Assembly: GCA_023053575.1 (NCBI GenBank)
Contig: JAKZAP010000014.1
Span: 20,796,938 to 20,860,937 of the forward strand
Length of the DNA stretch: 64,000 bases
Direction of reading: 5' to 3'
Origin: Branchinecta lynchi
Taxonomy: Eukaryota; Arthropoda; Branchiopoda; Anostraca; Branchinectidae
Shown piece by piece: positions 56,703 to 64,000 of this stretch. Under the pieces are notes generated by a model, which searched no databases, was not told the DNA's origin, and saw only the letters and a program-made list of their open reading frames with translations. Position 1 is the stretch's first letter. Each line of letters starts with the position of its first letter. The position numbers and the translations under genes are program-made.

Positions 56703-58781
56703 CTGGAAGAAATGCACCAAAATTAAATACAAAACTTGACCTCGATAGCCTCGTCCTCATAAGAACAGGATAGATGTCACTTTAAGCGAACTCAGGAAAG
56801 CTTTTACATAAATGAATTTTTATGGCGACAGTACGTATTAAGGGGTCAGCGTTATGGACCGAGTTTGAACATGTCAGATATACTTCCAAGTTAGGAGTTC
56901 GAATCTCTAGAAATACAGGAGCGGACAAGGATGAAGAAGAATATGAGCGGTTCGTGATGGGCGCTCATAAAACTGGTAAGCAATTCATTGCATATAGCTA
57001 TCGCCCACGAGGTAGGATTGCAAATAGGGAATCGTGTTTTCTAGACAACAGTTAAACGACCAGAGAAACAAAATTAGCTTAGTTCAATTTAATTTACTTC
57101 ATAAAATGTAAATACAAATTTAATAACCCATGACCGAAAATGAAACGAGAGAATCGATGGATGACTAAAACCTCCAACATTAAAGTCACAAGAACCGAAC
57201 GAGAATGGGTCAACCCAGAGCAAACGTCTTCCACTAACCCGACCAAAAATGCAAAGGCAGCGTATGTGTCCCAACTGGAAAACCAACGGAGGACTAATGG
57301 GCGCGAAGATCCGAGATTACAGGAAGAGACAAGAAAGACATAAAAGTTCAAACGCCGAAAGTGATTCATTTAACCAAAGGTGTAGTAAGCTTCAACGCCT
57401 TGTATTCAGAAACAAGCCAACAACCCAACTCATCAAATCGAACTAATTCTTGAAACAACTAACCTTTGCGAGCGGAGAATACGCAAATATCGTCATCCCA
57501 CCAAAGTCTTTAGCGGCGAAATACTCGCAGTACTGTAACACTTGGGTGGGGTGGGATAGTAGCATACAATTATCAACAAATTACGAAGAACAAAAGAAGA
57601 ATTTATTACTGATATTGCTTTATTCTTGACATAATCATCGAACTAAACGAGTTGCATAGAAATTTGTTGGCGTCAACGTTTCCTCCGTACCACGGTCTCG
57701 TCCGTTTTTTTGGAGTGTAACTATTTATTCTAACCCAAGATTGATTCGTTCACGCTATTCAGGCATTGTAGGACACTAGCAAGTTCCACATCCAGAGTTT
57801 GGGGAACAGGACTTACTTCGTTAGACTACACAGATTATAACTACAAGCTTAATTAGGACTGATACCCGATACAGATAACGTTTAATTGCTGTGTAATATC
57901 TTTACAGATAGATGCCCAGCTACACATATAAATGAATAAAAATACAATTGGTTGATTGATGAATAAACATACATAGTGATTGGTGATTTCATTGCGATTT
58001 GTCACTATCTATTTTATGAATGAGGTAAAGACGAAGGCTCGAAAGGAAGTCGGGAATACCCAGTAATTAAAACCCAACCGTTTTAACGGTCGTTCCGCAA
58101 TTTAAAAATCGGTTAAAGAAACATCTCCTTGAGGGTAGTTGGTAGTGGAGGGTTTGGAAGACGAGAGAGGACAAATGTACAAATTAATTCATTAATAGTT
58201 TATCTTAGTGAAGGTTTGATTAAAATATGGTAGGAAATGTGTACTGGTTGCGTTTTTCAAGAACGTATGTGCTTTTTTTTTTTTTTTTAGTACAGTTGTT
58301 GAATTCTGAAGTAAAAGTCCGGTGCTGATCGTTTTTCCAGCGATCGCGGAAGTTTTCGGTCGCTTTCATTTATCTGATAATGGAAGGTTCCGTTTTCTCA
58401 AAGATCGGACGAAGTTGTCGGGAAATTCATCTTTCCCGGGTGTCAAGAAACGGTGAATGGTTAGTTAAACTTGCCGGTTGGAAAGGGAGGCTGGATTTCG
58501 GATAAGATAAAGATATTGTCGTCTGTTTTCAAGAGAGGCAGACGGAAACCGAGAGCAAGACGAAGCTGTGCTGAACGTTCCATCTACTATTGGGCAAAAA
58601 GGATGAACTTTTTTCGAAACATGTCAAGAGTTTCGGTTCGATACATCATAAACCATAATATAAGTTCCAGCAACAACAGTATAAAGGTATAAGGTGTTTT
58701 TTAGAAGTTAGACATTAAGTTAATCTTGACCAACAGTAGCCTACGTTCTAGCGACCAATAAAAACCTCTGTGGAGAACATT
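56703..58781. other. 5' intron of Sema2, nothing recognised
   Basis: I looked on the minus strand for the preceding exon (CGKxYYRTF, LYVGAMD) and did not find it. Plus-strand frames at 56822-57055 and 57140-57343 are rich in charged residues but match no family I know. A 23-codon minus-strand stretch between AG and GT at about 57469-57537 does not resemble a semaphorin. Confidence 0.5.
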
Positions 58782-59128
58782 AGTTGCGTTTTTGATTCGA
58801 ATTCTCCGTTCCAAATTCTCTCTTCTGAATTCTCGATTCTCTTACAAACTGCCGTTTTTGCTCCTCTGACTTCTCCGTTCTTACTTTTGACAAAAAGACT
58901 AATTTTGCAGCTCGTCCGCAACCCGGTAAACCCGGGTATGCATATTGAACACCCGAACTCTGTTGACCAATCAGGGAGGAGAACGGAGAGAGGAGAATCG
59001 ACAATTCACCATCGGAGCAAATTATCGATTCTGCAAAATCGCAAGAAAAGGAGAATTCACTTCATCTGAATAGTCCAAAAACGCGAAATAGGAGAATCGC
59101 GATGAGAATTCGGATAAAAAACGCAACT
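58782..59128. mobile_element. MITE with AGTTGCGTTTTT ends, 3-bp target duplication
   Basis: Ends AGTTGCGTTTTTGATTCG / GGATAAAAAACGCAACT, ATT on both sides. The interior is made of GAATTCTCC and its inverse. Same terminal motif as 46843 and 60193 but a different interior. Confidence 0.65.
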
Positions 59129-59454
59129 ATTGTTGGTCAAAAGGACCAACAACTGAAAGTGTTGTTGATCACGTCTGTTGGCCAATTTGTGGAGTAATCC
59201 GCCAGATTTTCTTAAACAGAGCGTTCTGGCGAAGATTCACCTCTGTTGATCAACGGTGACCTTTTGGCGGACAACAGTAGTTGGTTGGTCAACACTGCTG
59301 ATAAACAGAAGAGCCGCTAAAAAACGCCTATAGTGTAGCCCAACCCGTAATTTTTGTGCAGAAACGTCTAGGCAAGATCTCGATCAGTCAAGTGACATAT
59401 AGATAGGTTAATCAAACACTTGAAGTTAATTCATTGTCGATACGTAGTGGCGTA

Positions 59455-59637
59455 TAGACCCGTATCCAGGAATTTATTTCGGGGGGGGGGGGGGGGGGGG
59501 GGGTTGCCTGTTGGTCGGACAAAAAAGTACAAAAAACACATAGATCGGAAAAGCCTATAAAAATGACTATTTTTGTGCTTTTTTTTTGGGGGGGGGGGGG
59601 TTCAACCCCCTGACCACCCCCCCTGGATACGGCCTTG
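59455..59637. mobile_element. hAT MITE (GGCCGTATCCAGG family) with 20+ G run
   Basis: Ends TAGACCCGTATCCAGG / CCTGGATACGGCCTTG, 8-bp target duplication GTGGC(G/A)TA. Internal runs of more than 20 G (from about 59480) and 14 G (from about 59588). Confidence 0.85.
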
Positions 59638-60078
59638 GTGGCATACACTGTTTTCGCTTTCCTTTGTCTTTCGTATTCAAGTTTTGTTTGCACTGATACA
59701 TTATGATGGGTAATGAACCAGTATTAATAATAATACTAAAATTATTTTTAGTGTTTTGTATATTTACGGGCTAATATAAAAGACCGACCAAAATGTACCA
59801 CCCTGCAAATATTAAAAATAAGCTTTTGCACAATACGACCTATAAAAAATGTTATGACTATTCTTCGAAAGTATCAAAATGAATATAAATACAATACTGA
59901 GTACTTATACTTATAACGAGGAACTTAAAATAGAGTATGTTTACGACCCATCCATTGTCAGCCTTTATACTGGGATTGAAAAATATAAAAGGTGGCTTCA
60001 TGAATAAAGTAACTAACAACAATAATCTTTAGGACTTACATGAGTGTAAATTCAGTCGCCTCATTGAGCTAGATACTC

Positions 60079-60114
<36 letters not shown>

Positions 60115-60192
60115 CAAATCCTAATATGAGTTAAGCGCAATGACCAACACCCTTTTTTTCCGGGTGAAATCCGGAGTAACTGGATCTGCAAT

Positions 60193-60542
60193 TAGTCGTT
60201 TTTGCAGTTATCGTGGTGTGCTCTGCAAAAACGACTATTGCCGAGACTGCAGTTTTTAAAGTCACCCCAAAAGAAAAACAGATTTCCAGTTACATCACTA
60301 AGTGCTAAACTTCTTTCTCGCCAATCTGACAAAATTTGATGAAAGTGAGATGACTTTTCAGATACCACGACCAGTTACCACGGTCGGACCGTAGTATCTG
60401 AATATCTGATACCACGATAACTGGCCAGATACTACGATAACTGCAAAAGCGCCTTTTGACCGTGGTATCAGATACCACGATAACTGCAAAAACGACTTCA
60501 GAGCGTGCTAACAGATACCATGGTATCAGCAAGAACGCAACT
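60193..60542. mobile_element. MITE with AGTCGTTTTTGC ends
   Basis: Ends AGTCGTTTTTGCAGTTAT / CAGCAAGAACGCAACT. The interior contains at least four direct or inverted copies of GATACCACGATAACTGCAAA. No clear target duplication. Confidence 0.55.
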
Positions 60543-61310
60543 AGTGTCAAAAACAGCCAGAGAAGCAGATTCATTCAAATGATTTGTATGCGTTTAGTAT
60601 CCCGGATGAATAAAGTCATCAATCCGAACAAATTTCTAATTGAACACTTTGGTGGTTCTGCTCGTTTGGAGTTATTATAGTTAATAACAGCAAGACGTGC
60701 ACCGTCTGCCAAAATGGTCAAATGGGATTGTTGGCTGTTTGATTTCTCAATTCCGTTTTCAAACGAGTTTTTCTCTCCACCCAATTAAGGGATTGTAGAC
60801 TCTCACCAAGTGACATCAAGAACAGAACAAGGACCTGAACAGACGATTGAGGTCATACGGACGCTAGCTGGATTCCTCTAAGGATTGTCGGCAGTATGAT
60901 CAATCCGGTAAAGAGTAGAGGTATGTTCAGCCTTACGACGAAAGTGCAGACGGTTCGGCCGGAAAAACCCGACCGCCCGTCCTTAAAGCACATCTCACAC
61001 TGCATAGTGTTTGTTCCAATATTCCAAACTATCTGAATACTGTAAAACTAAGCTCTGCTTTTAACAAATTACCCACGACTTTAGCTGTTTTAAGCCTTTT
61101 CTCAGTCCCATTGACTATTAACACATAGATCTTTACAGAAGGGACTTGTACCGTGACCAATAAACCAGAAATAGTTTTTTTCAAATATAATTTATAAGTC
61201 TAGGACTCCATCGGAGCCACGTAGACATACAAGGACCCACAAGGCGGGGTCTCATGGTGAAAACTAAATAGAGCCAACTATATAATTTCAATGGGGAAGA
61301 CGCCCTTGAG

Positions 61311-61562
61311 ATGGGAACATTTTATAAGTAGTGAACTGGAAGACAAAGTTGGGGATATGAACTGGATGAATTTGCCTTCGGGCGGGATCACTGTTCCATA
61401 TGGCCTATGTTCCTATATCGTAGTGGTTTGCGAACTCTGTTCTCAAGACCCTCGGTAGCTCAGTTAGTAGAGCGCCTGCCTTGTAAGCAGAGGGTCCTGG
61501 GTTCAAATCCCGGCTGAGGAGCGTTTCTGCCTTCCAGTTCACTACCTATAAAATGTTCCCAT
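61311..61562 (+). mobile_element. tRNA-carrying MITE with 38-bp terminal inverted repeats
   Basis: ATGGGAACATTTTATAAGTA + GTGAACTGGAAGACAA at 61311 is repeated inverted at 61525-61562 (two or three mismatches). Between them lie GATGAATTTGCCTTCGGGCG + GGATCACTGTTCC and a tRNA-Thr-like gene. It is inserted in another MITE. The target duplication is unclear. Confidence 0.75.
61449..61520 (+). tRNA. tRNA-Thr(TGT)-like gene inside a MITE
   Basis: 72 nt with all arms: acceptor CCCTCGG / CTGAGGA (6 of 7 paired counting one wobble, outer C-A unpaired), D arm, anticodon stem CCTGC / GCAGA (4 of 5), loop CTTGTAA with anticodon TGT at 61482-61484, T arm CTGGGTTCAAATCCCGG. Internal promoters TAGCTCAGTTAGTAGAG and GGTTCAAATCC fit. 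No T4 terminator directly follows (GCGTTTCTG). Its place within terminal inverted repeats suggests a captured or tRNA-derived sequence. Confidence 0.75.
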
Positions 61563-61776
61563 TTACTGGAAAACTCGGCAAGACTGAGATAATCGGTTTT
61601 AAGCACCAGTAGCATGATATTCGAACACTCGTTGGTGAATCGCAAAGATTAGTGTGGCGTCGTTAGTTGGTTTAAAATGTAAGATATGAAATTTAGGTCT
61701 TCAGGTCTAAGAATTAATGACTGCAATCCGGAAGTAGGTTGCACTGGCACTATAGATACGACGAGTCCTTTAAAGC

Positions 61777-62924
61777 ACAATGGACACTTCTAATGCTTTA
61801 CTTTGTATTAAATGCTTCACAAATAAACATTTCCGACTTCCTTTAGAAGGCGCTACGAAAATCGGTCGTTTTCTTGTTATCCCTTGTCTTTACCTCTCTG
61901 GCATTTCGGCGATCCAAATCTTAGGAGCTGGGATATCGTGGCAGGATATTCAAAAACCTCCCAGCAATGCTTGATAGAAAAGGATATATTTGAGACGTCA
62001 CCAAAGTCAAGCCGCAGATGCAATTTACCTGATGGTTCTAGTGTTTCACCAGAAGTTCCATGGCTTAAAGTGCCTTCTTAAAGTTTTTCTTTGTGGAATA
62101 GTGTTGTGAAGCTTAATTAGCTTGCTTTATAAAATGTACCAGAATATGCAATAAGCTTAAAAAAAATAACATAGCTACAAAAACCATTCAAAAACAAATA
62201 ACCTATTCAAATCTGAATTAAACAAGCTGGTTTATGCATAAAATAAAGATCTACTAAGTATTATAAGAAAGATCACTTTTATCTTTGTCCAAGCTAGTAA
62301 ATTGAGCATGTACTGGCCCCAAAAATTACGCTTTGAAATATCACAGAGAGGAGACTGTTGAAAAAGCTGCTGATCTAGGGGGTAAGCATTGTTCCTAGGT
62401 TGTTACAGAGTAGGATTGGGGTGGTTTGATGTGCCCATTGAACTTTAAGACAAGAGCAGAATATCCAGTAAGCAAGTAAGTAAAGTATTTATTACCAATA
62501 TTTTTCACTTAGAACAAAACGGAGTAAAGAAGAAAATATAGGAAAAGAAGAGAAATTTAAGGCACAACACAGACACATGACATTTTACATAAGAGTTGGT
62601 TTCGCAGCAGCATAAATGTTGCTTCTGAGGTTAATCGCCAGGGGGTTGTTATCTATGTTTGCTATCTCAACTTTTCCGTACGGAACTGGTGATGGTGCAG
62701 ACACTTTTGAAACAAAATTCAATCTACAACTGCCCAACCTTTAGCCTGCTTTTTTAGCCTTCATGTCACCGGCACGAACGCAGCCCGCAGAGAACAGACA
62801 CAACAAAAAATAAAACCACGAGCTAAAAAATCACGAAAGAATAATATGCAAATAATAGGATACTTATTTTATTAATAAACACAGTTTAACTCTTCTATAT
62901 TTACATCTACTGCACTAATGGAAC
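61777..62924. other. Intron sequence with one unassigned frame and a LINE-type tail
   Basis: The plus frame 61884-62081 ends in RRCNLPDGSSVSPEVPWLKV and could be an old exon or transposon fragment; no family was recognised. AGTAAGCAAGTAAGTAAAGT + ATTTATTACC at about 62468 looks like a reversed LINE tail. Confidence 0.4.
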
Positions 62925-64000
62925 AAGACCAAAGGTTTCGATGGGATCCCAAAATTCAATATCTGATCCAGACAACAGGGTCTTGTCTTAGCCAGATCCA
63001 GTCTTCGCCAGACTCCTTGAACATTTTTACAATTAAAATTCAGAAACAGATTAAGGCAAAATAGCTAATCACCTGAGAAAACCAAGTTCAGATTTGGATT
63101 CAGCATGTGTGTTTACCCCTATCATATCTGTTTTGACGAAAACTTCCTGCCACTTCTGCTAATTTCCCGGTTCCGGCCGAACTCCAGAACTACTTGTCCG
63201 GCGAAAAAAGAAAGCTCAAACACGAAATCAGGGTATCTTCTTTCCCCAGTAATGAACATCTAATCAACTTCAAATAGAAATTTAGCTTATAACAAATTTT
63301 CCGATTCCAGCCGGATTCCGGTCGAACTATATGTCCGGGTAAAATATGATTGTCATACAGGGACTCAGCATCTCTTCTTACCCCTAAATCGCTTATCTAA
63401 TCAACTAGAAATAAAACTTTGACTTCCAACAGTTTTCCGGTTTTGGCCGGATTCCGGACGAACTACATGTCCGGGTAGAAACTTGTTTTCACATAAGTGT
63501 TCAGCATGTCTTCTTGACCTAAATCGAACATCTAATCAACTCCAAATAAAACTTTTAATTTTGACAAACTTTCCGGTTTGGGCCGGATTCCGGTCGAAAT
63601 ACTTGTCCGTCGAGAAAGCAGTTTTCACCATCGTCTTCAGCTTGTCTTCCTACCTCTAAATCGAACATTTAATCAACTTCAAATAAAACTTTTACTTTCA
63701 ACAAACTTTCCGGTTTGGGCCGGATTCCGGGCGAAATACTTGTCCGTCGAGAAAATAGTTTTCACCATCGTCTTCAGCATGCCTTCCTACCCCTAAATCG
63801 AACATCTAATCAATTTCAAATAAAATGTTTACTTTCAACAAACTTTCCGGTTAGGGCCGGATTCCGGGCGAAATACTTGTCCGTCGAGAAAATAATTTTC
63901 ACCATCGTCTTCAGCATGTCTTCCTACCCCTAAATCGAACATCTAATCAACTTCAAATAAAACTTTTACTTTCAACAAACTTTCCGGTTTTGGCCGGATT
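62925..64000 (+). mobile_element. 137-bp-unit element, running off the window
   Basis: It starts with ACAAGACCAAAGGTTTCGAT, GGGATCCCAAAATTCAAT, CTTCGCCAGACTCCTTGAAC, then at least seven units. The last ones repeat exactly every 137 bp (TTCCGG at 63571, 63708, 63845, 63982). This is the least decayed array of the family in the window. Short frames over it (for example 63578-63796 and 63715-63933) are the same unit read twice. Confidence 0.8.

Larger units (their letters stand above)
60982..61776. mobile_element. MITE family with TTAAAGCACACCTCG ends, carrying a nested tRNA element
   Basis: Left end CCTTAAAGCACATCTCACAC, block GACTTTAGCTGTTTTAAGCC, then the nested insertion, then AAAACTCGGCAAGACTGAGA and a right end GAGTCCTTTAAAGCAC. 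In 7652-8011 the two inner blocks are only about 20 bp apart, which shows the insertion. Confidence 0.7.

Noticed and set aside
57469..57537. 23-codon open stretch between AG and GT on the minus strand upstream of the first exon
   Set aside because: YCEYFAAKDFGGM does not resemble the expected N-terminal sema segment with LYVGA; likely chance.
60305..60574. 89-codon frame with hydrophobic start, resembling a signal peptide
   Set aside because: It runs through the repeated GATACCACGATAACTGC interior of a MITE.
63578..63933. Two near-identical 72-codon frames that look like a duplicated gene
   Set aside because: They are the same 137-bp unit read over successive repeats; other units have stops in this frame.

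Overview
The whole 64 kb window appears to be the inside of one very large animal gene. Four exons on the minus strand (56640-56702, 46571-46678, 22599-22908, 14079-14309) join with consistent splice phases into 237 uninterrupted codons. These codons encode a stretch of a sema domain, and its diagnostic blocks (GTNAHNPKDWVV, VENGNPGGLPALYSGTNAEF, KWLDKPNFVGSYDIG, FFFRETAVEYINCGK, CKKDVGGKN, CSIAGEFPFYFNEI) are those of semaphorin class 2, the secreted invertebrate guidance cue. The first exons (signal peptide, start of the sema domain) should lie beyond 64000, and the rest of the sema domain plus the PSI and Ig domains should lie before base 1. Only about 1.1 % of the window is coding; the introns are about 10.0, 23.7 and 8.3 kb, with at least 7 kb and 14 kb more at the two ends. 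Spliceosomal introns, class 2 semaphorin, CR1/RTE-like LINE remnants, hAT and mariner MITEs and hammerhead-bearing foldback repeats point to an invertebrate metazoan, probably a protostome (an arthropod such as a crustacean would fit). I cannot name the species.

The introns are densely packed with mobile DNA. Main families: (1) asymmetric palindromes with a Penelope-like hammerhead ribozyme in each arm and 12-bp target duplications (1-350, 3453-3585, 4162-4458, 15329-15395, 20352-20673, 23611-24106, 24303-24378); (2) hAT elements and MITEs with 8-bp duplications (2182, 13356, 32228, 44661, 49402, 52293, 53897, 55059, 59455), one carrying an internally deleted transposase; (3) TTAA-flanked MITEs (9124, 24594, 32419, 33119); (4) TA-flanked mariner-type MITEs (1829, 5462, 27679); (5) elements built round a 137-bp tandem unit (25453-27390, 42260-43390, 47581-48800, 49859-50435, 62925-end); (6) G-rich elements starting with a GGCACTTGCC hairpin (9680-11165 reversed, 38079-40560); (7) a 3-kb element with a palindromic terminal inverted repeat (34899-37944); (8) a MITE family that carries a tRNA-Thr sequence (12.1 kb, 61.3 kb); (9) LINE 3' fragments.

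Layout from left to right: 1-14078 is 3' intron, rich in hammerhead foldbacks, a LINE and a G-rich element; 14079-14309 exon; 14310-22598 intron with duplicated unclassified blocks; 22599-22908 exon, with decayed partial copies of itself next to it and 2.5 kb away; 22909-46570 a giant intron with the 137-bp-unit elements, nested hAT/TTAA MITEs, an AT-rich SAP-like gene relic, the 3-kb TIR element and the G-rich array; 46571-46678 exon; 46679-56639 intron with hAT MITEs; 56640-56702 exon; 56703-64000 5' intron with MITEs, the tRNA-Thr element and another 137-bp array.

No complete protein-coding gene, rRNA, CRISPR array or operon is present. The observations I rank highest are the hammerhead foldbacks (compensatory base change in stem I, shared 12-bp duplications), the decayed duplicate of the Sema2 exon, the tRNA-carrying MITE and the AT-rich SAP-like gene fragment.
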